Assembly: GCF_001548115.1 (NCBI RefSeq)
Contig: NZ_AP014821.1
Coordinates: forward strand, 1,426,001-1,490,000
Direction of reading: 5' to 3'
Source: Geminocystis sp. NIES-3709
Lineage (GTDB): Bacteria; Cyanobacteriota; Cyanobacteriia; Cyanobacteriales; Cyanobacteriaceae
DNA: 64,000 nucleotides
Part shown: piece after piece, positions 53,359 through 63,406 of the stretch
Position numbering within the stretch: the first letter of the stretch is position 1
How the letters are laid out: the number at the start of each line of letters is the position of its first letter
Notes under the pieces: generated by a model
Told to the model about the DNA's origin: nothing
Database searches by the model: none
What the model saw: the letters and a program-made list of their open reading frames with translations, nothing else
Position numbers and translations under genes: made by a program

Positions 53359-54885
53359 TTATGCACCTACAGCTTCTTTAGCGGCGTACATTACTTCAAG
53401 AGTGATTTCATTAAAGCCTCTTTCACGGGCAAATTTTTCGGTGTTACGTTTAACTTTTCCTCGCACAAATCCGGGTACTTTATTTAATTCTCCTTGTGCT
53501 TCTCGATTCCAATTTAAGTCAGAATCTGCGGAGATACCTTTAGTTATAACCTCTTTCGTGTCATGACCACCGAAGATTTCTAATAGGTGATCTTCCATGC
53601 CCAATGTAAAAGAATTATAGACTAAATCGGTCAGCTGATTAGTACCTTCGTAACCTAAGAAGGGTTTATAACCAATAGGGAAGTTTTGAATATGAATAGG
53701 TGCAGCGATAACTCCACAGGGGATACTTAGCCTTTTGCCTACATGACGTTCCATTTGTGTTCCAAATATAGCCGAAGGTTCGAGTTTTGCGATCGCATCT
53801 GCAATTTCTCCATTATCTTCACTAATTAAAACATTATCACAATATTCGCTCACTTCTTGACGAAACCAATCCGCATCATATTTACAATAAGTACCAGCTA
53901 AGACGACATGAATACCCATTTCCCGTGCTAAAATTTTGGTCATAGCAACAGCGTGAGTATTATCACCGAAAACAACGGCTTTTTTACCTGTTAAATTTTG
54001 ACAATCGATCGATCTTGAAAACCATGCCGCTTCTGATACATACAAAGTTTGATATTCGATAAAGTCTTCATAGTTAACATTAGCACCTTGAGCGTTAATT
54101 ACTTCTTGAATTTTACGAATACAACGGGCAGTTTCTACCACTCCCATCGGAGTTATATCTACATAGGGCATATCAAATTCCTTCTGCAAATAATTCGCCG
54201 CCATCAAACCTAATTCTCTGTAGGGTACAAGGTTAAACCATGCTTGGGGTATTTTTTTCAAGTCAAGAACAGAAGCACCATCAGGGATGATAAGATTAAT
54301 CTCGATGTCTAAATCTGCCATTAATTTTTTCAACTCTCGACAGTCGTGGTTATTATGAAAACCTAAAGTAGAGATGCCAATAATATTAACAGAGGGTTTT
54401 GTTGTTTTTTCTGTAACAAGATCACCTTTTTTCCGTGCTTTGTTGATATAGTATTGAATAATCTGTTCTAAAGTACGATCGGCGGCTTGTAATTCATTCA
54501 CTCGATAATGGTTAACATCGGCTAATAATACATCTCCTTTTGAGTCAATTTGTGCTCGTGCCACAAAATTCTCTAAGTCTTCCTGTAGAATACTAGATGT
54601 ACAAGTAGGAGTAAGTACAATTAAATCGGGACTTTCTTCTTTATCTTTGCGGACAATATTATCAACAACCTTTTCCTGAGAACCTCTTGCTAATACGTTT
54701 CGATCGACTACACTAGCAGTAACCGGGGTAAAATCTCTTTCCCGTTCTAACATCGATCGCATTACGTTAAAATAATCATCACCGAGGGGTGCGTGCATAA
54801 TTGCATGAACATTTTTGAAAGAACTAGCAATTCTGAGAGTGCCAATATGTGCAGGTCCAGCATACATCCAGTAAGCTAATTTCAT
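53359..54885 (-). CDS. chlB: Light-independent protochlorophyllide reductase subunit B
   Basis: The 508-residue protein begins [20 protein letters not shown], as in all ChlB. With ChlN it forms the NifDK-like catalytic core that reduces protochlorophyllide in the dark, with electrons from ChlL. The catalytic Asp and cluster region ([13 protein letters not shown]), FGDNTHAV and the C-terminal [15 protein letters not shown] are present. chlL and chlN are not in the window, so the genes are split here as in several cyanobacteria. A 140-base upstream gap should hold its promoter. Confidence 0.97.
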   Translation of the reverse strand: MKLAYWMYAGPAHIGTLRIASSFKNVHAIMHAPLGDDYFNVMRSMLERERDFTPVTASVVDRNVLARGSQEKVVDNIVRKDKEESPDLIVLTPTCTSSILQEDLENFVARAQIDSKGDVLLADVNHYRVNELQAADRTLEQIIQYYINKARKKGDLVTEKTTKPSVNIIGISTLGFHNNHDCRELKKLMADLDIEINLIIPDGASVLDLKKIPQAWFNLVPYRELGLMAANYLQKEFDMPYVDITPMGVVETARCIRKIQEVINAQGANVNYEDFIEYQTLYVSEAAWFSRSIDCQNLTGKKAVVFGDNTHAVAMTKILAREMGIHVVLAGTYCKYDADWFRQEVSEYCDNVLISEDNGEIADAIAKLEPSAIFGTQMERHVGKRLSIPCGVIAAPIHIQNFPIGYKPFLGYEGTNQLTDLVYNSFTLGMEDHLLEIFGGHDTKEVITKGISADSDLNWNREAQGELNKVPGFVRGKVKRNTEKFARERGFNEITLEVMYAAKEAVGA

Positions 54886-55025
54886 AGAATCATATCTCCG
54901 TAAGTGAGCAAATCAAAATCTTATTTTTCTATAGTGCTATTTTCTTTCACCTTAAGGGATTTTCATTTACAAATATTCACGAATTGAGGAATTAGTTTTT
55001 CAAAAAAATACTAAAAAATAAAAAT

Positions 55026-56015
55026 TTAAGTTAAGTTTTGATTATATATTTTCTCATTATTTTGTTTTTTAATTAAAGGTGATTCTATTAACATTAATAA
55101 ATCATAATAATTATCATCTGGTTGGGGAATTTGAGTAATAATACTGGATTTACACTCACAATCGTAAATATTTTTCACCTCTTGATTAATTCTATTCATA
55201 ATCTGTTGATTAATCCACAATGCACCATCATTACTCGTATTTGGTAAAATAATAATTAATTGACTACCTTGATAACAAGCGGCTAAATCTGTAGGCCGTT
55301 TAATTTGTTCTTGAATAATTATTGCAATTTCTTTTTTAAGATTTTTGATTAATTCTCCAGAATAGTTAATATCAATTAAAATTAAAGAAAGAGGTTGTTT
55401 TTCTCTTGCTAACCTTCGCCACTCATAATCTAAACAATCGATAAAACTGTTATATTTAGCTAATCCAGTTACTTCATCTAAAATTTGACAATTTGTTAAT
55501 TCTTCTTGTAAAGAAAGTAATTTTTTATAGATAATATTTTTTTCTATCCCAATAATTAATTGATCTACAATATTTTGAATATTCTTTATTTCTTCTGATT
55601 TCCATTTTCTCAAATAGTTATAATCATAAATAAACAAAATTCCCCAAATATTAATTTTTGTTAGACTTTTAATTTCTGGAGTTTTAATGACTAATGGAAA
55701 TGCCAATTCGGCTCTCTTTAAAGGACTCGTATCATCATTAAAAGTTAATTTATCTTGATGAGTATAATAAGCATTTTTGATTTCATTTAGATAAAATACT
55801 ACAGGTTGATAAATTTGATAACGCTCTTGATCATTTTTAGACAAAGCACTATAAATATTACCTTGAAAATCAATAATATTTTCTTGTTCTCCTTCAAAAT
55901 TCAGTTGAGCAATAAAAACTTGTTCACAGTTTAAATATTCTTTAATATGAGTTAAAATCTTTGGAAAAAATACTTCATAATTAATAGATAAAAAAAAAGA
56001 ATCGACAATATTCAT
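55026..56015 (-). CDS. GAF-like / degenerate GGDEF regulatory protein
   Basis: The protein has 329 residues from ATG 56015; a TTG three codons earlier is also open. Residues ~10-165 look like a GAF sensor domain (YLNCEQVFIAQLN, LAFPLVI, WGILFIYDY). A C-terminal GGDEF-type domain starts LDEVTGLAKYNSFIDCLD, but the signature loop is ACYQGSQLIIILPNT instead of R(Y/F)GGDEF. Diguanylate cyclase activity is therefore unlikely. It could be a c-di-GMP or GTP sensor, or a structural relic. It is monocistronic as far as can be seen. Confidence 0.8.
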   Translation of the reverse strand: MNIVDSFFLSINYEVFFPKILTHIKEYLNCEQVFIAQLNFEGEQENIIDFQGNIYSALSKNDQERYQIYQPVVFYLNEIKNAYYTHQDKLTFNDDTSPLKRAELAFPLVIKTPEIKSLTKINIWGILFIYDYNYLRKWKSEEIKNIQNIVDQLIIGIEKNIIYKKLLSLQEELTNCQILDEVTGLAKYNSFIDCLDYEWRRLAREKQPLSLILIDINYSGELIKNLKKEIAIIIQEQIKRPTDLAACYQGSQLIIILPNTSNDGALWINQQIMNRINQEVKNIYDCECKSSIITQIPQPDDNYYDLLMLIESPLIKKQNNEKIYNQNLT

Positions 56016-56161
56016 AAAAAACAATTTTACTCAAAACTAGCTTATTGTTACTATATTGATTACTATAGCAATAGTTGTTCAAAACTTCTAACGATCGATT
56101 ATCCTAATGTCAAACATAAAATTAAGATTATTCTGAAAACGAGCAAAAAAGTTAGGGATAA

Positions 56162-56596
56162 ATGGGTAAAAATTCTAAATTCCTTCGAGAATTAAAAAGA
56201 TTAGAACACAAAAACTATCAATCATCATCTCATGATTTGAGTTTATCATCGATCGATTCGGGTAAAATGTCAAAAACCCTAGAAAATTTTATGTCTCCTT
56301 ACTTACACTTGACAACAGATTTGAGTAGTAAGAAAAAACTATTTACTATCGGAGTTGTTGCTTGGAATGCCTCTCTATATTCAGAGGAAGAAAGAGAAGA
56401 TATAACAAATATATTGTTTTCAAAGGAAGTAATTGGCGATGATTCCACTATACAAGAAGAATTAAAAGAAATTGTACAAGAATTAATCGATCGAAAGTTA
56501 ACTTATTTTAAAGATGATCAAAGACTAATCATTGATTTCGATTTACAAAAACTAGGCAACTCTCACCAATTATCAGTAACTTCTCAACCAATTTAG
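56162..56596 (+). CDS. Conserved hypothetical protein
   Basis: The 144-residue soluble protein starts MGKNSKFLRELKRLEHKNYQ. A Ser-rich low-complexity part precedes a conserved-looking core, KLFTIGVVAWNASLYSEEER...ELIDRKLTYFKDDQRLIIDF. I recognise the pattern from cyanobacterial hypothetical proteins but not a function. It is divergent from the GAF-like gene and 140 bases upstream of rimO on the same strand. Confidence 0.7.
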   Translation: MGKNSKFLRELKRLEHKNYQSSSHDLSLSSIDSGKMSKTLENFMSPYLHLTTDLSSKKKLFTIGVVAWNASLYSEEEREDITNILFSKEVIGDDSTIQEELKEIVQELIDRKLTYFKDDQRLIIDFDLQKLGNSHQLSVTSQPI

Positions 56597-56736
56597 ACAA
56601 TTTAACACCGAATCCTTTTCTACTTTTGATTCAACAATTATCTCTTGGTTTTTCGTGCAATAAGTTTCAAAATCTGTTACAATGGATAGGCTACTCATAA
56701 AATAATCGTTGTAGGAAAGTTACATCATCGTTGAAT

Positions 56737-58056
56737 ATGGGCAATAAGCCAACCATCGCCGTTTCTCACTTAGGATGCGAAAAAAATCGGATTGATTCTG
56801 AACATATGCTCGGATTACTAGCACGATCGGGCTACCCAATAGATAATACCGAAGAATTAGCCGATTATGTTATTGTTAATACCTGTAGTTTTATAGAATC
56901 TGCTCGTCAAGAATCCGTTAGAACTTTAGTAGAATTAGCAGAAAACCAGAAAAAAATTATTATCTCTGGTTGCATGGCACAGCATTTTCAAGAAGAATTA
57001 TTAGCAGAATTACCTGAAGCTGTGGCTTTAGTTGGTACGGGTGACTACCAAAATATTGTCGAAATTATTGAACGAGTAGAAACAGGGGAAAGGGTAAAAG
57101 CGGTTTCGGCGGAACCAACTTTTATCGCAGATGAGAATATCCCCCGTTATCGCACGACTTCCGAAGGAGTGGCTTATCTTAGGGTTGCAGAGGGTTGTGA
57201 TTATCGTTGTGCATTCTGCATTATTCCTCACTTACGAGGAAATCAACGATCGCGCACCATTGAATCTATTGTCAAAGAAGCACAACAATTAGCCGATGAA
57301 GGAGTAAAAGAATTAATCTTAATCTCTCAAATCACCACTAATTACGGCGTTGACTTATACGGTGAACCGAAATTAGCGGAATTATTACGAGCTTTGGGCA
57401 AAGTAGATATTCCTTGGATTAGAATCCATTATGCTTACCCTACGGGGTTGACGGATAAAGTTATCAAAGCGATGGCTGAGACTCCCAATGTATTGCCCTA
57501 TTTAGACTTACCCCTACAACATTCTCATCCTGATATTTTAAAAGCCATGAATCGCCCTTGGCAAGGCAAGGTTAACGATGGAATTATCGATCGTATTAAA
57601 CTAGCTTTACCGAATGCTATCATGCGAACCACTTTTATTGTGGGATTTCCGGGAGAAACGCAACAAAACTTCGATCATTTGTTACAATTTGTTAAAAGGC
57701 ATCAATTTGATCATGTGGGTGTGTTTACATTTTCTCCCGAAGAAGGAACAAAGGCTTATGAATTAGGCGATCAAGTTCCCGAAGAGATAAAACAAGCTCG
57801 TCGAAATCAGTTAATGGAAGTACAACAACCCATCGCCGCGAAAAAAAATGAAGCGGAAGTTGGTAAACTTGTTCCCGTATTAATTGAGCAAGAAAATCCC
57901 ATGACAGGAGAATTGATTGGTCGTTCACCTCGTTTTGCCCCGGAAGTAGATGGTTTAGTCTATGTTCAAGGTGTAGCAGATCTAGGTTCAATAACATCAG
58001 TCAGGATTACTTCCGCCGATGTCTATGATCTCTATGGTGAAATTGAGATAAATTAG
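56737..58056 (+). CDS. rimO: Ribosomal protein S12 methylthiotransferase RimO
   Basis: The protein has 439 residues from ATG 56737; a TTG two codons before is less likely. It is a radical SAM methylthiotransferase with an N-terminal UPF0004 domain ([29 protein letters not shown]) and the radical SAM site [10 protein letters not shown]-terminal TRAM domain starts near [12 protein letters not shown]. It modifies Asp88 of S12. In Synechocystis the same gene pair, rimO-crhR, is an operon, and the order here is the same. Confidence 0.95.
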   Translation: MGNKPTIAVSHLGCEKNRIDSEHMLGLLARSGYPIDNTEELADYVIVNTCSFIESARQESVRTLVELAENQKKIIISGCMAQHFQEELLAELPEAVALVGTGDYQNIVEIIERVETGERVKAVSAEPTFIADENIPRYRTTSEGVAYLRVAEGCDYRCAFCIIPHLRGNQRSRTIESIVKEAQQLADEGVKELILISQITTNYGVDLYGEPKLAELLRALGKVDIPWIRIHYAYPTGLTDKVIKAMAETPNVLPYLDLPLQHSHPDILKAMNRPWQGKVNDGIIDRIKLALPNAIMRTTFIVGFPGETQQNFDHLLQFVKRHQFDHVGVFTFSPEEGTKAYELGDQVPEEIKQARRNQLMEVQQPIAAKKNEAEVGKLVPVLIEQENPMTGELIGRSPRFAPEVDGLVYVQGVADLGSITSVRITSADVYDLYGEIEIN

Positions 58057-58412
58057 TAAACCTTGTAAGTAATTTATTTATTAAAATAGTGCCGTGTTTC
58101 GGTAAATTTCTTTAATAAATTATCGCATCTAAATCTTTTCCTCTTTGGTAAAGAGAAACTGTCAGACGAAACAAAATTACTTGAAAAAAACTTAACCCGT
58201 TTACTCATTTGTATCTCAAAGGAAGAGTATCCTTAGAAGTATGAACAAAAAAGTAAGGACTAATGCCATAATTCATCAATTATGAAATTTTTTAGTCAGG
58301 TGTATATCATTAATATCAAACCCTTACCATTACCAGTTTTGCTTCTCGTGATTGTTTTCCCCTTCATCTGTCGAGACATTTTAAGTTAAACAATTCATAT
58401 TTAATCATACAG
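58057..58412 (+). promoter_or_regulatory. rimO-crhR intergenic / crhR leader
   Basis: The 356 bases before the helicase start contain no ORF. AAGGAAGAGTATCCTT (58220-58235) forms a short hairpin. AT-rich stretches and several UUUA/AUUU sites could serve RNase E, which is known to process the rimO-crhR message in Synechocystis. A cold-responsive leader is plausible. No direct evidence beyond position and length. Confidence 0.45.
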
Positions 58413-59900
58413 ATGACAACTTCTTTCGCAAGTTTAGGACTTTCAGAATCTCTCGTTGCTCAAGTAGAAAATCTTGGTTTTTCTACTCCCACAAAGATTC
58501 AAACTTTAGCTATCCCTGAATTAATTTTAGGTCGTGATGTTGTGGGACAATCACAAACTGGTACTGGTAAAACTGCTGCCTATTCTCTACCAATCCTCGA
58601 TCGCATTGATCGTAATGCTAAAGAGGTTCAAGCCTTAATTTTAGCCCCTACTAGAGAATTAGCTCAACAGGTAGCAGAAGCACTTAAAGATTTGATTGGT
58701 AAAGAACGTATTTATGTTTTAACCGTTTACGGTGGGCAATCTATGGAGCGTCAAATTCGCTTTTTAGAAAAAGGTGCTCATATTGTAGTCGGTACTCCCG
58801 GACGTATTATTGATTTATTACATCGCAAACATTTAAAGTTAGATTCTTTAAAATATGTGGTACTTGATGAAGCTGACGAAATGTTAAGCATGGGCTTCAT
58901 TGATGATGTTAAGCAAATTTTAGCAACTACCCCCGAAGGTCGTCAAACCACTTGTTTTTCAGCTACTATGCCTCGAGAGATTAAGCAATTAGTCAACGAG
59001 TTCATGAGAGATCCTGTAAGCATTACAGGAGAAAAACCCCAAGATACTCCTTCCCGTATAGATCAGGTCGTTTATATGGTGCCTCGTGGTTGGTCAAAAG
59101 TAAAGGCGATTCAACCTATTTTAGAAATAGAAGATCCCCAAACAGCAATTATTTTTGTACGCACAAAACGTACTGCTTCTGAGGTAACAGCAAAGTTACA
59201 AGAAGCTGGTCAAAGTGTTGACGAATATCATGGTGACTTAAGCCAACAACAACGGGAACGTTTAATTCAGCGTTGGCGTGAAGGTAAAGTTAAAGTGGTA
59301 GTGGCTACGGATATTGCGGCACGAGGTTTGGATGTTTCTGATTTAACCCACGTTTTCAATTACGATTTACCTGATAATAGTGAGACTTATATTCACCGTA
59401 TCGGGCGTACAGGAAGAGCTGGAAAAGAGGGTAAAGCTATTGCTTTAGTTGAACCGAGCGATCGCCGTTTATTACGTCAAATAGAGCGTCGTGTGAATCA
59501 AACCATCCGAATTGAGCAAATCCCCAATCGTTCAACAGTTGAAGCCAAACGGATGCAAAAACTCACGGAACAAATTAAGGAATCTCTTGCTGGTGAAAGG
59601 TTAGCTTCTTTCTTACCTTTAATTAAAGAGTTACATGGTGAGTATGAGCCTAGTGCGATCGCTGCAGCAACTTTACAAATTTTATATGATGCCAATTGCC
59701 CTGCATGGTTACAACAAGATTGGGAAGTACCTACCGAATCATCTTTGAAACCTAATATTGGTGGTAAAGGTAAGCCTTCTTCTGCTGGACGTAAATATGG
59801 TAGTCGTGGCAGTGGTAGTTATGAACGTAAACAAAGCTACAGTGCTACTGGTGGTGGAAAACCCAAACGTAACTTCGATCGACCTGTAAAAGTGAGATAA
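58413..59900 (+). CDS. crhR: DEAD-box RNA helicase, CrhR-like
   Basis: The 495-residue protein has the Q motif (STPTKIQTLAIPE), motif I SQTGTGKTAAY, Ia PTRELAQQV, DEAD box VLDEADEM, SAT, ARGLD and HRIGRTGRAG. The C-terminal extension ends in a Gly/Arg/Lys/Ser-rich tail (KYGSRGSGSYERK). Length and gene order after rimO match Synechocystis CrhR, which is induced by cold and redox reduction and acts in RNA remodelling and degradation complexes. Orthology by position and length is strong; regulation here is inferred. Confidence 0.92.
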   Translation: MTTSFASLGLSESLVAQVENLGFSTPTKIQTLAIPELILGRDVVGQSQTGTGKTAAYSLPILDRIDRNAKEVQALILAPTRELAQQVAEALKDLIGKERIYVLTVYGGQSMERQIRFLEKGAHIVVGTPGRIIDLLHRKHLKLDSLKYVVLDEADEMLSMGFIDDVKQILATTPEGRQTTCFSATMPREIKQLVNEFMRDPVSITGEKPQDTPSRIDQVVYMVPRGWSKVKAIQPILEIEDPQTAIIFVRTKRTASEVTAKLQEAGQSVDEYHGDLSQQQRERLIQRWREGKVKVVVATDIAARGLDVSDLTHVFNYDLPDNSETYIHRIGRTGRAGKEGKAIALVEPSDRRLLRQIERRVNQTIRIEQIPNRSTVEAKRMQKLTEQIKESLAGERLASFLPLIKELHGEYEPSAIAAATLQILYDANCPAWLQQDWEVPTESSLKPNIGGKGKPSSAGRKYGSRGSGSYERKQSYSATGGGKPKRNFDRPVKVR

Positions 59901-60008
59901 TTAATAAAAAATTAGAGGAATTAGGAATTAATAAATTTTCTCCTAGTCTCCTCCTTTCCCATTACTTATCTTTTATTATCAAAGTCAATTTTATGGAAAG
60001 TTGAGAGT

Positions 60009-61076
60009 TTAAGTAAAAATATCACTCACTTGAGACTCATTTTCTTTTATCCATTCAAATATATCTGTCAGAGTATTTTTTGCATCTTTTTTCGGTTTCC
60101 AGTTAGTGCTTTTCTTTACTTTTCGACTATCCGTAATAAAAATTGGTATATCTCCTTGACGATTTTCAGTAACGGGAGTAATAGAGATTTTATTACCGGT
60201 GATTTCTTCACAAATTTGAGTAGTTTCTAACAGGGATAAACTTTTTTCTACTCCACCACCAACATTAAAAGTTTCTCCGTTAAATTCATCTAGGCGGTTA
60301 ATTTGTATATCGATTAACTCTAATAAATCCGCTATATGAAGAAAATCTCGAACTTGTTTACCAGTACCGCCATAGCCAATATATTTTAAGGGTTTTTTGA
60401 AGTAGTGAAACGCCATCCATAAAGCAAAAACTCCTTGATCTACTTTACCCATCTGCCAAGGACCTGTCAAGACTCCACAACGGTTAATTAAAGTTCTAAT
60501 ACCATAACTATCAGCGTATTCAGTGATTAATAACTCTGACGCTAACTTCGTTGTACCATAGATCGATCGAGGTTTATCTAAAGAAAAATTCTCCGCAATA
60601 CCATAACCAGAAGCCCCAATAATTTCCTGAGTTGCATTAAGCTGAAAACGAGTATCTGTTTCCGTGTAAGCCAAATTGCTGAGATAACGAATAGGATAAA
60701 CCCGACTGGTGGAGAGAAAGATAAAATCCGCCTTCGTCTGCCTTGCCAACTCCAAACAATTAATTGTGCCAACTAAATTCGTTTCTAACACATACTTAGG
60801 AGAATTATATCCTGCTAATACGGAAGGTTCAGCCGAACATTCTAAAATCAAATCAGGTTGTAATAAATTTGCGTCCAAATCCTCACTATTACGCACATCC
60901 CCGTGAATAAAGCGAATATTAGCCTCTGCTAGTCTGGGTAAATTAAGCTCAGAGCCACGTCTCTTGAGGTTATCAATGGCAGTAATTTGCCAATTTGGAT
61001 GTTTTTGAATTAATCCTAAGCCTAGAGTACTTCCCACAAACCCTGCACCACCTGTAATTAATATTTGCTTTGTCAT
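60009..61076 (-). CDS. NAD-dependent nucleotide-sugar epimerase (CDP-paratose 2-epimerase-like)
   Basis: The 355-residue extended SDR has GGAGFVGS at residues ~8-15, the strand end FIHGDVRN, STSRVYP and the catalytic YGTTK (Y-x3-K), with VRDFLHIADL and FNVGGG toward the C-terminus. CSAEPSVLAG after the cofactor site is typical of the RfbE/CDP-paratose (tyvelose) 2-epimerase group. It is the last gene of a minus-strand polysaccharide block. The sugar is inferred from family resemblance only. Confidence 0.85.
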   Translation of the reverse strand: MTKQILITGGAGFVGSTLGLGLIQKHPNWQITAIDNLKRRGSELNLPRLAEANIRFIHGDVRNSEDLDANLLQPDLILECSAEPSVLAGYNSPKYVLETNLVGTINCLELARQTKADFIFLSTSRVYPIRYLSNLAYTETDTRFQLNATQEIIGASGYGIAENFSLDKPRSIYGTTKLASELLITEYADSYGIRTLINRCGVLTGPWQMGKVDQGVFALWMAFHYFKKPLKYIGYGGTGKQVRDFLHIADLLELIDIQINRLDEFNGETFNVGGGVEKSLSLLETTQICEEITGNKISITPVTENRQGDIPIFITDSRKVKKSTNWKPKKDAKNTLTDIFEWIKENESQVSDIFT

Positions 61077-61199
61077 TTTTTTAGTTATTTAAGATTAAAA
61101 ATTCAGACTAAATTATTTATTAAATTCTCTGAAACAGGGTTTTAATATGGTATGACAAATGTTTATTAAACTTAGTCTATTATTAAAATTTAAAGATAT

Positions 61200-62678
61200 T
61201 TAAGAAAGAATAATATCTTTTAGAAAACGATAAATAAAGTTAGGTATTAAACCTCGTAATAAATCCTTTGCTGTCATTCCATAGTAAGTGATTCTCATAA
61301 AAATAAGTGTATATATAAGCAATATAGAATAAATCCTAAAATGCTTCTGTATAGAAAAATTTGTTTGAAAATAAGACATTAGTTTTGAGTAAATATTATA
61401 AATAGGTGAGAATAAATTTAATATCCATTTATTATTTTGATAACTATACATTTCTAATTTAATTAAGCTAGGTGTAAGAAGACAAAGAGCATAACTTATT
61501 ACTGTAATAAAAAACCATCTTCCCCAATCATAGGCAATGATATAAAGTATAAAAGAACATAAAAAAGGAATAAAAATATATTTAAAACTAAAATTGATTG
61601 ATATATTTTTACTTAATAAATTTTGATTATCTTTTATCTCTATTTTTTGATTAATATTTTCTACAGACTTATTAATAATATTTTCTGAAGTTCTCATTAA
61701 AATAATTCCATTTAAGAGAAAAGTAAATATCCAACTTAGACACCTAGTACCGTTATTTTCTAAAACATTAACTCTAATAATGTCTTTGATAATATATATT
61801 GTTGATACATTATAAAAAGATAAAACTAATGGTAGCTTATTTATACAATCAGAAGCTAAATTATATTCTTCCCACGATCGACAAATATCTAAAGCAACTT
61901 GCTCATTACCTTTAAAAATTAAACCTAAACAGGAAACAAAAATAGTTGGTAAATAAATTAAAAAAGTTTTGATTAATACTATTTTTTTAGAATAATTAAA
62001 ACCAATTAAAGTAGCTGTAATTATCATATTTAAAGGAACTCCTAAAAATATAATTGCTTCATGACTTAAAGCCGTAGGAATAGATAATAAATTATAACAA
62101 AAGAAAATATCATAACAATATTTATTAATAATTAGTTTCCTTGACTCTTGACTATTTTCATCGATCGAGCTAAAGTGTAGATTTTTAACAACTTTAGAAA
62201 TAAAAAATAAGTTAATTGATATTCCTAAAAAGAAAAAAAATTCTTTTCTACCTAATACTTCTCCTATTATTGTTAAATCATTAAGTGGAAACATTATTAA
62301 AGAAGGTAAAAACAAAAAAACCACTAAATTTTCTCCGTTAAGTACCTTAAATGATTGTTTAACTTTTACAATATAAATAATGGAAAATAGTAAGAAAATA
62401 AAATAATTAAAAATAACAACAACTGTGTACATATCTAAGTGATATGATTCATTCAAATAAAAGAGAATCGTACCAGTTAAACCTCGTCTGACAAATCCAC
62501 CACTATAATTGATAAGCCATTCTGAAAAAACATATTGTGAGAAAATTTTATCAACAATAAAGTATTTAATTATTAATGTGGAGTAAATAAATAAAAACAA
62601 ATAGAAAACTATGTTTTTAAGTTTATTATTTGAATAATTAGTTAAATATTTTTCTAAAAAATATTGTTTATTAGACAT
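61200..62678 (-). CDS. Polytopic membrane protein of a polysaccharide locus
   Basis: The 492-residue protein has about ten hydrophobic helices and long AT-driven Ile/Asn/Lys-rich loops. The first outer loop reads SEWLINYSGGFVRRGLTG, a motif I have seen in uncharacterised membrane proteins of surface-glycan clusters. It could be a GT-C transferase or polymerase; no catalytic residue is assigned. It is 34 bases after the methyltransferase on the same strand. Confidence 0.6.
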   Translation of the reverse strand: MSNKQYFLEKYLTNYSNNKLKNIVFYLFLFIYSTLIIKYFIVDKIFSQYVFSEWLINYSGGFVRRGLTGTILFYLNESYHLDMYTVVVIFNYFIFLLFSIIYIVKVKQSFKVLNGENLVVFLFLPSLIMFPLNDLTIIGEVLGRKEFFFFLGISINLFFISKVVKNLHFSSIDENSQESRKLIINKYCYDIFFCYNLLSIPTALSHEAIIFLGVPLNMIITATLIGFNYSKKIVLIKTFLIYLPTIFVSCLGLIFKGNEQVALDICRSWEEYNLASDCINKLPLVLSFYNVSTIYIIKDIIRVNVLENNGTRCLSWIFTFLLNGIILMRTSENIINKSVENINQKIEIKDNQNLLSKNISINFSFKYIFIPFLCSFILYIIAYDWGRWFFITVISYALCLLTPSLIKLEMYSYQNNKWILNLFSPIYNIYSKLMSYFQTNFSIQKHFRIYSILLIYTLIFMRITYYGMTAKDLLRGLIPNFIYRFLKDIILS

Positions 62679-62712
62679 AAATTATAAATTAATTTATATT
62701 TTTTAAATGTAG

Positions 62713-63402
62713 TTAATTAGCTAGTTTAATTACTTTAATAAACATTTGACTACCTAAAATTGACCAGAATAAAGGAATTTTTAAGTAGATTGATAATAGT
62801 AAAGGGGAGCTTGGATTTCCTTTAGTAGAGTAGGGTAAAAATCGAGGAATTAACACATCTAATTTAAAGCCAATTGTTTCCAATATTTCTTGTAAGGATA
62901 TGTGAGTTATCGGTAATTGATGATCAATAAAATCATAATATTCTTTATAACAATACTTAAAATTGGGCTGAATAATTAATAATGAACCTTCGGGATTGAG
63001 AATCTTATAACAAAAGACTAATACTTCTATTAATTCTTCTTTACTAGCTAAATGTTCAAAAAAATTAGAGACAAAAATAGTATCAAATTTATGGTTAAAT
63101 TTTTCGGGATCATTTAAGTCTAAAATATTCATATTTAACACCGTGACATTGTCATCAGCAAATAATTTGGCATCAGGATTTAGATCGATTAAAAACTTTT
63201 CTTGTGCTTTGATATTATTAATAAACTCTCCGTACCCTCCTCCAATGTCTAAAATAATACCATTAGGATTAACATATTTTTGTAAAAAGTCTTTAATCAG
63301 GGTTTTCCATAGCAGTAGTTTAGCTTTTCTTTGTTGATGATCGAAACGATTATTATAAAGTTTTTCGAGATATTTTTCTTGAGTTGTTAAGCTATTATTC
63401 AT
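62713..63402 (-). CDS. SAM-dependent methyltransferase (class I)
   Basis: The 229-residue protein has motif I ILDIGGGYGEF, an acidic end of strand two (LIDLNPD) and motif IV-like FDTIFVSNFFEHL. The C-terminal region ISLQEILETIGFKLDVLIPRFLPYS is typical of family 11-type methyltransferases in glycan clusters. It starts four bases after the GT2 stop, so the genes are translated from one message. It probably modifies a sugar or lipid carrier; the substrate is unknown. Confidence 0.85.
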   Translation of the reverse strand: MNNSLTTQEKYLEKLYNNRFDHQQRKAKLLLWKTLIKDFLQKYVNPNGIILDIGGGYGEFINNIKAQEKFLIDLNPDAKLFADDNVTVLNMNILDLNDPEKFNHKFDTIFVSNFFEHLASKEELIEVLVFCYKILNPEGSLLIIQPNFKYCYKEYYDFIDHQLPITHISLQEILETIGFKLDVLIPRFLPYSTKGNPSSPLLLSIYLKIPLFWSILGSQMFIKVIKLAN

Positions 63403-63406
63403 AGTT

